Origin: JAEXNA01 sp050486105
GTDB taxonomy: Bacteria; Vulcanimicrobiota; Xenobia; Xenobiales; JADMJV01
Assembly: GCA_050486105.1 (NCBI GenBank)
Contig: JBJHCR010000032.1
Location: 1 to 32,317, forward strand
Direction of reading: 5' to 3'
DNA length: 32,317 nt
A program made the position numbers and the translations under genes. This document shows, one piece after another, positions 23,685 to 31,422 of this stretch. The notes beneath the pieces are model-generated. The model did not search any database and was not told the DNA's origin. It saw nothing but the letters and a program-made list of their open reading frames with translations. Positions within the stretch are counted from its first letter, which is position 1. Every line of letters begins with the position of its first letter.

Positions 23685-26600
23685 CTAGGAGTCCTTTGGT
23701 CTGGGAATAAGAGCCACCACCGACTCCCCATCGGAGAGAGTGCGCACGGACACTTGATCCCGTAGTAGTCTGGCGGACTCCGGGTCCAAGATCACCGGAC
23801 TTCCCACAGCATCCGAAAGAGCCTGTAAGCGATGGGCTCTTCGCACCGGTTCGCCGACTACAGTGTACTGGAACTGTCGTCCGGCTTTGATCAATCCTAC
23901 GGTGACAAACCCGGTCGTAATTCCTGCTCCTACTCTTAGACTATCGGGGCTTTCCAAGCCGGCCTCTTCAGCGACTTGGGCGGCGATGGCTTCCAATTCT
24001 GATGCCGCTCGGTAGGCCGCCAAGGGCGGATTGGAGAGTTGGTCGAGGGCCCCGAAAACGATGATCTGAGCGTCCCCTTGATAAGTCAAGAGATGTCCTC
24101 CCCACCGCTTGTAGACTTCGGCTGTCAACTCGTGAAATCGATTGAGAATCCCCAAGATCTCGGTGGGTCCTCGACCTTCGGAAAGGGCCGTGTAGCCTCG
24201 GATGTCAGTCAGTAGGATGGTGGCTTCGCCCTTGCGATGGGTGACTTGGGAGCCGTTTTCCAAAGCTTGCTGCACCTTGCTTGGCACGTAGCTCTTGAGG
24301 ATACTCGAGACCCGGGAAAAGCGCAGCAAGGCACCCCCGGGAGCCGCTAGGGCAACCCCGAGCAAAGGCAAGACCCCGAGGTACACTCCGAAATAGGTCA
24401 CTGAACTCACGACCACGGCCAAGATGGCAGCACCCACCAAGAAAGAACAAAGAAAAAACTCGGTGAACTCGCGAAGGACCAGACTCAAATACAGGATCCC
24501 CAGAAAACTTAGCAGCAGAAGAGTGAAGCTTTGAAGGCTGTATGAGAGATCGCAAACCATGCTTTCGGTTTGCAGAGTCTGGATCGATAAGGCATGAACC
24601 AGGGGACCCTTTTTCTTGCCGAACGGAGTACTCACCACATCGCTGTCTTCGGCCAAGGAATCACCGACCACGATCACGGCACCCTTGATCTCCGAGAACA
24701 GGGGATCTTCGGGGTCGAGGAAACGAAAATAGCTCAAGGGCTCAGGCTCTGGACCCCATCGTATGAGAAAGGAAGCCCCTTCGGGCCGGGGCAAATGACC
24801 TTCGGGGTCGGAGGCGAGAAGGACAGCCTTGGCGACCCCGGGTGCCACCAGGTCAGACTGATCTGAAAAGCCTCGCACCTCCCAGATGGCATCTCGAATT
24901 AGACCATCGTCGGCTTCGAGAGCGTCGATCAGGCCCCACTGTCCCGGCCGAAAAAACGGTTCCCATAGCTCTGGCGAGAGAAGTGCCCCTCCGTCTGTTA
25001 CGCGCAGTGCGGCTGCCAAGACCGTTTGAGGATAAAGCTCGAGGGACTGGGCCAAGAACTCGTCTTGGTCGGGCTCGCTGGGCAGGTCGAAAACCACATC
25101 GTAAAATATTGCAGCCGCCCCGGCCTCAAAGCAGTTCTCGATCACCTGGGCGTGGAGGCCTCGTGGCCAGGGCCAAGGCTGTCGAGCCAGACTTTCCTCA
25201 TCGATGCCTGCCCAGACAATATGACCCTCTTGCTCGCTTTCCATCAAAGAGTCTCTCAGGTTGGTCCCCAACGGAAGAAGGCTGTCCAAAAACACAGAAG
25301 CAAAACCAACCCCAAGGGCTATCACGATCAGCGCTCCCATGGGGGCTCTTGGGAGCGAGAATCGTGGCCTGGCGACTTCCCCTTCAGGGGGGGTCTTCAA
25401 GGAAAGCAACCGGTAGCTTGGAATCGGTTCAGCCTTACCCTTGACTCGAACCTCACCGAAGCTCTCTACCTGCGCTCTGGGTTGAACTCGATCCAAACAG
25501 TTTTGGTCGATCAAGATTGAAGCCTCATTCTTCTTGGCCATCCCCATCAAACGAGCCGCGCTATTGGTCGTGTCGCCTATCGCCGCCACCGCTCGATATT
25601 CGCCTCCGCCAACCTGCCCTTGAGCGACCTCTCCGCAAACTAGTCCGCAAAAAACTCGGTGATGCGCCCCATAATCCGGCAGCAACTTGGTCATCAAGCC
25701 TTCAAGTTCACGCACTGAATCCAGGGCGAATTTCAAGGCCAAATGGGAATGATGAACCGGGGACTCTAAACCAAAGGCGATCATCAAAGCGTCACCTTGG
25801 AGATCGAGAACCCTGCCGTGACACGCCTCTGACAACTGTCCAAGTTTCTGATTGAACTGTTGTCTCACAGAGAAAGCGCGATGGGGTTCGGAGGCCTCTA
25901 ACTCCTTGATCGAATCCGGAAGACTCAGAAAGCAAATGGTGGCCTCCCCCTGCTCTTCTCCCTTGGTGAGTAAGGTTTCCCCTCCCAACCCCCAAAGCAA
26001 ATCTGCAGCCAGTTGGGACTGCAGAAGCAGGTGGACCAAAAGGATGACTAGGCTGGACAAGACCACAAACCCAGGCTGTCCCACGAAACCTCCGAAAGCC
26101 AAGGCCTGGTCGAAAACCAGCCAGCTCACCAATAGAAGCAGCCAACAGCCGAGAGCGGAGAAACCCCTTCGTCCGGAAAGCAGGAGGCAAAGCAAAGCCA
26201 AGACCGACAGATTTAGAGTCCACTGCAGAAGTGGCGGCAAGAGCGCGAGGACTCGCCCCTGAAGCATGGCATCGAGTAGGCTTGCATAGAAGAAGAAGTG
26301 CACTCCGCTCCCGGTGGGCGTAGTATACTCCCAATCATCTGCGCTTCTCAGGGTGCGTCCCATGAGGACGAGTCGCGGACCGATTCGGTCTTCTATTTCA
26401 TCAAGGTCCGCCAGAGAGATCGGCTCTAGGTGTCTAAGAAGAATAGGAGAAGTGAGATCTAAACCCCCAACAGAGAGCAGTGTCCTGCGAGAAACGTGAG
26501 GTGGCGAGCGAAAAACTGGACGCAACGACCCCGGCCCGTTCCAAGATCTCTGGAGCCAGAATAGAGATTCTGCAAACCCAGTTTCCCTCGCTTGTGGCAG

Positions 26601-27020
26601 TTCTTCTCCTCGAAAGCTTAAAAGGGCCTGGAGTACAGGCGCGACTTCGAATGACCCGTCCTCTTCAAGAAAAAGGGAAACCTCTCGAACGACATTGTCA
26701 GCCTGAGGCCGAACGAACCGGGGATCGTGGAGATCGCTTACCAGGACAGCCCTACTCCCAAGTCGCTCTGCGGCGAGTTGCAAGTCCTCAGTATCGTAGC
26801 CTAGGCGAATGCTCTTCTCGTCGAGACCCACCAGGATCAGCTCTGAGCTCAGAGGCGGTTCAGAGCTCCAGGCGAGTAGGCGATCGAGCGCTCGATCGCT
26901 GAATCGGCCATCCAACTGCTCCGTAAATGGAAGCCAAGCCAGGGGGAGGCAGACAACGGCAACAAGAAAAAGGCGACGAGCGCCTGGGCTCGGAGTAAGC
27001 CTGCTCCAGAATCCGATCAT
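23685..27020 (-). CDS. tandem double CHASE2 - double class III nucleotide cyclase
   Basis: 1111 residues arranged as two copies of one module. Copy 1: membrane anchor about 15-33, CHASE2-type extracytoplasmic domain about 35-250, three helices about 260-335, class III cyclase domain about 356-540. Copy 2: anchor about 562-583, CHASE2 about 585-825, three helices about 831-900, cyclase about 929-1106. Catalytic positions differ between halves. Copy 1 has S366 where the first metal Asp should be, D410 for the second, and keeps N486 and R490. Copy 2 has both metal Asps, D939 and D983, but R1060 replaces the transition-state Asn (R1064 kept). The purine-selecting Lys is D406 in copy 1 and T979 in copy 2; the second selecting position is A479 and T1053. 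One composite site could work: metals from copy 2, Asn and Arg from copy 1. Nucleotide specificity is uncertain. Confidence 0.9.
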   Translation of the reverse strand: MIGFWSRLTPSPGARRLFLVAVVCLPLAWLPFTEQLDGRFSDRALDRLLAWSSEPPLSSELILVGLDEKSIRLGYDTEDLQLAAERLGSRAVLVSDLHDPRFVRPQADNVVREVSLFLEEDGSFEVAPVLQALLSFRGEELPQARETGFAESLFWLQRSWNGPGSLRPVFRSPPHVSRRTLLSVGGLDLTSPILLRHLEPISLADLDEIEDRIGPRLVLMGRTLRSADDWEYTTPTGSGVHFFFYASLLDAMLQGRVLALLPPLLQWTLNLSVLALLCLLLSGRRGFSALGCWLLLLVSWLVFDQALAFGGFVGQPGFVVLSSLVILLVHLLLQSQLAADLLWGLGGETLLTKGEEQGEATICFLSLPDSIKELEASEPHRAFSVRQQFNQKLGQLSEACHGRVLDLQGDALMIAFGLESPVHHSHLALKFALDSVRELEGLMTKLLPDYGAHHRVFCGLVCGEVAQGQVGGGEYRAVAAIGDTTNSAARLMGMAKKNEASILIDQNCLDRVQPRAQVESFGEVRVKGKAEPIPSYRLLSLKTPPEGEVARPRFSLPRAPMGALIVIALGVGFASVFLDSLLPLGTNLRDSLMESEQEGHIVWAGIDEESLARQPWPWPRGLHAQVIENCFEAGAAAIFYDVVFDLPSEPDQDEFLAQSLELYPQTVLAAALRVTDGGALLSPELWEPFFRPGQWGLIDALEADDGLIRDAIWEVRGFSDQSDLVAPGVAKAVLLASDPEGHLPRPEGASFLIRWGPEPEPLSYFRFLDPEDPLFSEIKGAVIVVGDSLAEDSDVVSTPFGKKKGPLVHALSIQTLQTESMVCDLSYSLQSFTLLLLSFLGILYLSLVLREFTEFFLCSFLVGAAILAVVVSSVTYFGVYLGVLPLLGVALAAPGGALLRFSRVSSILKSYVPSKVQQALENGSQVTHRKGEATILLTDIRGYTALSEGRGPTEILGILNRFHELTAEVYKRWGGHLLTYQGDAQIIVFGALDQLSNPPLAAYRAASELEAIAAQVAEEAGLESPDSLRVGAGITTGFVTVGLIKAGRQFQYTVVGEPVRRAHRLQALSDAVGSPVILDPESARLLRDQVSVRTLSDGESVVALIPRPKDS

Positions 27021-27088
27021 GCGCTCAAGATTTCACCTCGACCAATAGGGGGCCAACCGGAAACACCCATAACATCTTGCTCGTTCAT

Positions 27089-27145
27089 CACCCACCTTCG
27101 GCGGGGCCACCCACCTTCGGCGGGTTCACCCACCTTCGGCGGGTT
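27089..27145 (-). repeat. three 19-bp tandem repeats forming small hairpins
   Basis: Copies begin at 27089, 27108 and 27127. Each holds, on the transcribed minus strand, CCCGCCGAAGGTGGG: a 6-bp stem with one G-U pair and a GAA loop. They lie in the 245-nt gap between the FecR gene and the double cyclase. They could be mRNA processing or attenuation elements, or a small member of a genome-wide repeat family. Confidence 0.7.
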
Positions 27146-27265
27146 CCCGGTCCCTGTGAAATCGTCCATTTGTCGCCAAATATTTGAGCGTACTCAAGAA
27201 AAATGTCGCTCGCGGAGGACGTAAATGGGCAAGTGTAGCGACGGAAGGCTAATTGATGACACACC

Positions 27266-28342
27266 CTAAGGCTCAACCACCTCAAATGCCTCTTCCAAGG
27301 CTGTTCCCAGGGGCGAACCGTCTCCTTTCAGTGGCATGATTCGATAGCGGTATGAGCCCGGAGGCAAGGGCCGGGCATCTTCAGGTAGGGTATAGGTCGA
27401 AGCGCTGGTTTTGTCTATCCAGTACACCTGGGAGTCGTCGGTCGCCCCCAGGACCATCACCGCATACCGAGGAGCAGAAAGGTCGCTCCAGGTGAAGCGA
27501 GGGCGACTAGACAGCCGTTGGAGACGACGGGCCTGCCTTCTTTCCGCCGAAGGATTGGACTGGGCAGCTTCACCCCTCAGGTTGCGGCGTAGCTCCAAAA
27601 GATTCTCTCGAGCGACGAGTGCTCCGGCCCTGGCTTCTTCGGCAGCTTCTCTAGCTTCGTCTCCGGCCCGAAGAACGTCGACCCTAGTCTGACGCAATTC
27701 CTGCCTTAGCTCGCGAAGCTGCAAACGAAGTTCAAACATGTCCTTGCCAAGTGTGTCTCTCAATCGCTCGTTGAGCTCTCGCAACTCGTACATCTGACTG
27801 CGCAATCTTTGCCTAGGTCCAAAGGTCACCTCGGCTCCTGGAGTTGCCAGGTAGGGCTCTCCCTCCTCTGGAACGACCTCCACCTCTCCTTCTAATAATG
27901 AGAGGATGGTCTCGCCGTCTTCGTCAACCTGAACCACGAACTCCGTTCCTCGTATCCCCATGACCCCACCAGCGGTCTTGACCTTGACCGGAGCTTTCTG
28001 TTTGTCAAACTTGGCCCAGAATGTTCCTTTGGTCAAAGTCACGGTCTGGCTCTCCACCGAGATATCCCGCTCCCCTATGATGGAAATCTCGGTATTGCGA
28101 TCCAGATTCACCTGGCCGCCCAATAGGAAGCGCAATGTGGCCAAACTCTCAGGATCGGTCTTTAGGTGGTCTCCCACCCTGCTATCCATCTCCAGGTGAG
28201 CCCTATACCAAGACTTTGAAGTTGGACCCTTGACAAAAAGGTTCCCCGACCCTTCCAAGCTTTGAACCCGAGCCACGGGCTCAGCTGCAGCAATGACGGT
28301 CAGGACCAGGGTCATCAAAAACGTCTGGCAAATTGCCTTCAC
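27266..28342 (-). CDS. secreted FecR-domain protein with coiled coil
   Basis: 358 residues. Signal peptide 1-20 (cleavage at AAA-EP). FecR domain about 45-175, with VGDHLKTDPESLATLRFLLGGQVNLDRNTEI and the GGVMGIRGTEFVVQV and LSLLEGEVEV strands that typify it. A long charged helix, likely coiled coil, spans about 185-270 (repeated ELR and EA runs). The C-terminal 75 residues look like a small beta-sandwich ending LPPGSYRYRIMPL. Classical FecR is an inner-membrane anti-sigma signaller, but here there is no sigma factor gene and the FecR domain is exported. FecR-domain proteins are often found next to CHASE2 cyclases, so a periplasmic ligand or sensor partner of the downstream cyclase is a fair inference. 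It starts 32 nt after the DUF3060-like gene. Confidence 0.87.
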   Translation of the reverse strand: MKAICQTFLMTLVLTVIAAAEPVARVQSLEGSGNLFVKGPTSKSWYRAHLEMDSRVGDHLKTDPESLATLRFLLGGQVNLDRNTEISIIGERDISVESQTVTLTKGTFWAKFDKQKAPVKVKTAGGVMGIRGTEFVVQVDEDGETILSLLEGEVEVVPEEGEPYLATPGAEVTFGPRQRLRSQMYELRELNERLRDTLGKDMFELRLQLRELRQELRQTRVDVLRAGDEAREAAEEARAGALVARENLLELRRNLRGEAAQSNPSAERRQARRLQRLSSRPRFTWSDLSAPRYAVMVLGATDDSQVYWIDKTSASTYTLPEDARPLPPGSYRYRIMPLKGDGSPLGTALEEAFEVVEP

Positions 28343-28374
28343 GTGAGCACCTCCAAGTTGCCTAGGGGAGTCTG

Positions 28375-29034
28375 TCAGCGTCGCTCGACGGTGTTGTTCA
28401 GACCGGACCGTTCAATGTCGGGCTGTCCTTCTTGGTAGGTCACGGCATTGTTCACTCCATTAGTCTGAATTCTCGCCGCTTTCTGGACGTGGATTCGGTT
28501 GCTGGTTCCGTTGACCACCAACCTCCCTGCTTGACCGTTTATGGTGATCGAGTTGCTGGTACCGTTGACGGTAAAGTTCCGACCATTCCCTTCGTAGGTC
28601 TTGATGGTTGAAGTTCCGTCGATGACCACGTCTCCACCAGAATTGGCGTGTTCTTGCACCACACCACCTGAAGAGGTGATTTCAGTGGAGTTCTGCACAG
28701 AGCTCCCTCCCCCGTAACTCAGCACGTTGTATTTGCCGTGGTCCATGATCTGAGGCTTGCCCGAAGCGATGGAGATGTGGTTGTGTCGCCCCAGCAAAAG
28801 CAATTCCTGAGCAGAATCCAGCACCACGGTGTTGTGCTTCCCTCGAATCTCGATCTTTTTGGCGGCACCCTTCACCTGAACCAAACTGTGCTCAGTTTCG
28901 ATCACCACCGTCTTATTCTGTCCGTCCACCACCCTACTGCTGTGACGCCCAGAGACTACGACGGATTCGGCCCACACAGGCAACGCCTGAAAAGCCAGAA
29001 AAATCAGTGCCAACAAGGTTAATTTGATACGCAT
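28375..29034 (-). CDS. secreted DUF3060-like repeat protein
   Basis: 219 residues with a signal peptide (MRIKLTLLALIFLAFQALPVWA, cleavage after about 22). The mature protein is built of short strand repeats with a small-residue turn: VSGRHSSRV, IRGKHNTVV, LLGRHNHIS, MDHGKYNVL, VNGTSNSITING, VNGTSNRIHV, TNGVNNAVTY, RSGLNNTVERR. This G-x-x-N-x-(hydrophobic) pattern every 19-22 residues suggests a right-handed beta-helix or solenoid and resembles DUF3060. It has no cysteines or catalytic motif. AAGGGG sits well before the ATG at 29034. It is the first gene of the minus-strand cluster with FecR and the double cyclase. Confidence 0.75.
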   Translation of the reverse strand: MRIKLTLLALIFLAFQALPVWAESVVVSGRHSSRVVDGQNKTVVIETEHSLVQVKGAAKKIEIRGKHNTVVLDSAQELLLLGRHNHISIASGKPQIMDHGKYNVLSYGGGSSVQNSTEITSSGGVVQEHANSGGDVVIDGTSTIKTYEGNGRNFTVNGTSNSITINGQAGRLVVNGTSNRIHVQKAARIQTNGVNNAVTYQEGQPDIERSGLNNTVERR

Positions 29035-29172
29035 TTTCGTCCCCTTAGCCTAGTCTTGTTGCCCGGCTGGTTGCTGCGGGCACCAATCATTAAGGTTGGC
29101 TGAAGATCTGACGAAACCTCTATAGTATGGAAGACCAGGAAACCCAAAGAAACTTGGCGCATCCCTTCAGCC
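29035..29172. promoter_or_regulatory. 138-bp divergent promoter region
   Basis: This region lies between the DUF3060-like gene (minus) and the glyoxalase gene (plus), so promoters for both clusters should be here. On the plus strand TATAGT at 29121-29126 is a fair -10, with TTGGCT 19 nt before it. GCCCG...CGGGC at 29061-29081 can form a 5-bp hairpin in the minus-strand leader. Confidence 0.35.
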
Positions 29173-29565
29173 ATGAGAATGATTCACAGTTGCCTTAGGG
29201 TCCTCGACCTCGAGCGGTCTTTGGCTTTCTATGCGGAGGTTCTCGGGCTGACTGAGCATGCCCGATACGCTTTTGAGGCCTTCACCCTGGTCTATCTCCG
29301 AGCCCCGGGGTGCAATTTTGAACTTGAGTTAACCCTAAATCACGATAGAACTCTGCCCTACGAAGTTGGCGACGGGTACGGCCATCTCGCCCTGGTCACC
29401 GACCAACTCGAGTCTACTCTTTCGAAATACAATGCCGTGGCCGAACACCCAGGAGAAATAAAGGCGCTCGAACACGAAGGACGACTGCTCGGACGCTTTT
29501 TTTTCGCCACTGATCCCGACGGATACAAGGTCGAAATCCTGGAACGTTCAGGCAGATTCAGCTAG
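29173..29565 (+). CDS. gloA: lactoylglutathione lyase-like (glyoxalase I) protein
   Basis: 130 residues, the length of bacterial glyoxalase I, with two beta-alpha-beta-beta-beta modules. All four metal ligands are visible: H5 (MIHSCLRV), E52 (ELELTL), H71 (GYGHLALV) and E121 (GYKVEILER). The N-terminus HSCLRVLDLERSLAFYAEVLGL and the GDGYGHLAL stretch match GloA, which isomerises the methylglyoxal-thiol adduct in the cytoplasm. If this organism lacks glutathione, another thiol could be used. The three genes from here to 30978 are closely spaced and probably co-transcribed. Confidence 0.87.
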   Translation: MRMIHSCLRVLDLERSLAFYAEVLGLTEHARYAFEAFTLVYLRAPGCNFELELTLNHDRTLPYEVGDGYGHLALVTDQLESTLSKYNAVAEHPGEIKALEHEGRLLGRFFFATDPDGYKVEILERSGRFS

Positions 29566-29575
29566 GAGAGAGAAC

Positions 29576-29971
29576 ATGTCAGCAATCCATCCAGAAAAAC
29601 TCAAGTGGACCCCCCTAGAGTTTGGGGTCCAAGAAACCTCGATCTTCCCCGCCCCAGGTGGCCAAGCCCATACCAGGATTTCCATGGTGGAAGTCGCTCC
29701 CGGTGGCTACATTCCCGCCCATCGTCACGAGGGTCGGCACGAATTTTTGACTGTTCTCTTGTCGGCCGGAGCCCAAATGCAAATTGGAGACCGGATCTAT
29801 CGGCCCACTGCCGGCCAAGTTTTTGAGCGGTCTGCCGGCGAAATTCTAGCCTTGACCAACGACAGTCATCATCCCTTCCGTTACTCCGTGGTCCGGTTTC
29901 ACCTCGGGGAGCACGACCTCGACAGCACGGATGAAACGAACGCTGGGGACCTTGAGGACACTGAAGCCTGA
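29576..29971 (+). CDS. cupin-domain protein
   Basis: 131 residues, a single cupin barrel. Motif 1 reads GGYIPAHRHEGRHEFLTVLLSAG with H49, H51 and E56 as probable metal ligands; motif 2 is weaker near SHHPFRYSVVRFHLGE. The C-terminal 20 residues are acidic and probably disordered. AGGAGAGAG precedes the ATG. It has no specific activity I can name; small cupins near glyoxalases may handle reactive carbonyls or act as sensors. It lies 10 nt after the glyoxalase stop. Confidence 0.82.
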   Translation: MSAIHPEKLKWTPLEFGVQETSIFPAPGGQAHTRISMVEVAPGGYIPAHRHEGRHEFLTVLLSAGAQMQIGDRIYRPTAGQVFERSAGEILALTNDSHHPFRYSVVRFHLGEHDLDSTDETNAGDLEDTEA

Positions 29972-30012
29972 AGAGTTCACAGCGTCGAAAGGAGCGGCTT
30001 CCTCACCGACCC

Positions 30013-30978
30013 GTGGGCATCGTCTTGGCTGGAGAGGAGCATCCCGGATCGTTGCTGGTGGACACCGCCGTCCAGGCCGAGAAACTGGGCTTCGGGGCAC
30101 TTTTTATCTCAGATCACTTTCATCCCTGGAATCGGCAACAGGGTCATGCCAGCCAACTCTGGCCACTGCTTGGAGCGGTGGCTGCCAGGACAAAGGAGAT
30201 TTCACTCTACAGCGCCGTGACCTGCGCCGGCAGCCGTCTCCACATCACCACCTTGGCCCAGGCGGCAGCCACGGTTCAAGAACTTTCGCGTGGTCGATTC
30301 TTTCTTGGCTTGGGCACTGGAGAACGCTTGAACGAGGGGATCACTGGAGAACCTTGGCCACCCTTTGAAGAGCGAAGCGCCCGCCTGAGAGAAGCTGTGC
30401 ACTGCCTGCGAAAACTGTGGAGCGGAGAGTTGGTCAGCTTCGTTGGTGAACACCACCGCATAGAGAAGGCCCGTCTTTATGGGAATCGTGGCCCTTTCTT
30501 GATCTTTCTGGCTGCTTCTGGCCCAAAGTCCACCCAACTGGCAGCCGAACTCGCAGATGGACTGATCACTTTGGCTGGAGACCCCTCGGTGAGTCACCGA
30601 TACCATGCCCGCTGTCTCGAACTCGGAAAGTCGCCGGGTCCCAGAGTAACTCAGGTCACCGTCTGCTGGCACCAGCAGGAATCTGAAGCCAGAAAAATGG
30701 CCCACCGACTTTGGCCCGTGGTTGCGCTCCCTGGAACACTGTTTACTTCACTCTCCCAGCCCGAAGAGTTCGAAGAAGCGACTCGAAGTATCGGCGAGGA
30801 AGAGGTCGCAGCCAGCATCATATGCGGAAACTCCTCAGAAGTTTATCGAGAGCTTTTCGAGAACTGCTTGCAGGCGGGGTACGATGGAGTGATGTTTCAG
30901 CAAATCGGCCCAGATCAAATTGGCTTCATGAGATTTCTTCGTGAAACCCTCGCAGAGTATTTCCCATTTCGACCCTAA
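30013..30978 (+). CDS. LLM-class (F420-type) oxidoreductase
   Basis: 321 residues with the bacterial luciferase-like TIM barrel. SDHFHPW near 33-39, the GLGTGERLNEGITGEPWPPFEERSARL stretch near 99-125 and IICGNSSEVYRE late in the protein are typical of the family containing F420-dependent glucose-6-phosphate dehydrogenase. The cofactor is therefore more likely F420 than FMN, but the two cannot be separated by eye. It starts at GTG 30013, the only start codon near the conserved N-terminus (GIVLAGEEHP); the best ribosome site, AAAGGAG, is about 18 nt upstream, farther than usual. It follows the cupin by 41 nt. Confidence 0.85.
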   Translation: MGIVLAGEEHPGSLLVDTAVQAEKLGFGALFISDHFHPWNRQQGHASQLWPLLGAVAARTKEISLYSAVTCAGSRLHITTLAQAAATVQELSRGRFFLGLGTGERLNEGITGEPWPPFEERSARLREAVHCLRKLWSGELVSFVGEHHRIEKARLYGNRGPFLIFLAASGPKSTQLAAELADGLITLAGDPSVSHRYHARCLELGKSPGPRVTQVTVCWHQQESEARKMAHRLWPVVALPGTLFTSLSQPEEFEEATRSIGEEEVAASIICGNSSEVYRELFENCLQAGYDGVMFQQIGPDQIGFMRFLRETLAEYFPFRP

Positions 30979-30981
30979 CCT

Positions 30982-31365
30982 TTACAAGCTGGGGCGAGGA
31001 AGATGCTCCTCCCGTTGGTCCAGGCGATCTTGATCTAACTCTATTTCAGTCACCCGTTCCTCTAGGCTATCGGCATCTCTTTGAGTTTGCTGCAGGAGAT
31101 CAAGCAATTCTCGAACGCCGGTCTTGGGAGCCAAGTGCTGGGTGTCTGACTCCAAGTCTCGTTGATTGCGGTCGATGAGTTCAATGAGTTCATTCCTCTT
31201 TACTGCATCGTCAGGCCTGAGATGGCCATCGGGATCGCCCTTTAGGAGCTTGAGTTCTTCTCGCTGATGCCGAACGCCCCCATCGTCGGGTTCTTGGCCA
31301 GCCTGGACCGAGCCCGGTGCAAGCAACAAAAGAAGAAGGAGAGTAGCCAAATACTGATGTTTCAT
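30982..31365 (-). CDS. small secreted protein with SLH-like segment and coiled coil
   Basis: 127 residues from the ATG at 31365, chosen because it opens a clear signal peptide (MKHQYLATLLLLLLLAPGSVQA); the frame continues to 31506 but the extra part has no sense as an N-terminus. At about 38-67 it has LLKGDPDGHLRPDDAVKRNELIELI, which resembles the core of an S-layer homology (SLH) domain, the G-x-PDG-x-(F/L)-RPD...R-x-E pattern. A highly charged helix, probably coiled coil, follows to residue 121. In some diderm lineages SLH plus coiled coil is fused to a porin and ties the outer membrane to the wall; here it is alone, next to a divergent porin gene. EF-hand-like calcium binding is the alternative reading. 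Confidence 0.65.
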   Translation of the reverse strand: MKHQYLATLLLLLLLAPGSVQAGQEPDDGGVRHQREELKLLKGDPDGHLRPDDAVKRNELIELIDRNQRDLESDTQHLAPKTGVRELLDLLQQTQRDADSLEERVTEIELDQDRLDQREEHLPRPSL

Positions 31366-31422
31366 AATTCTATACCTTTCTCCAGTGGCACCGATCTCCC
31401 TAGGAGCCCGGAATCTCGACAG

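Noticed and set aside
24842..25520. Overlapping plus-strand frames of 164-200 codons opposite the cyclase
   Set aside because: Arg/Pro/Gly-rich antisense products over the conserved CHASE2 and cyclase coding sequence.
27088..27285. 65-codon minus-strand frame through the tandem repeats
   Set aside because: It begins inside the FecR coding end in another frame and its C-terminus is just the translated 19-bp repeat; no ribosome site or conservation clue.
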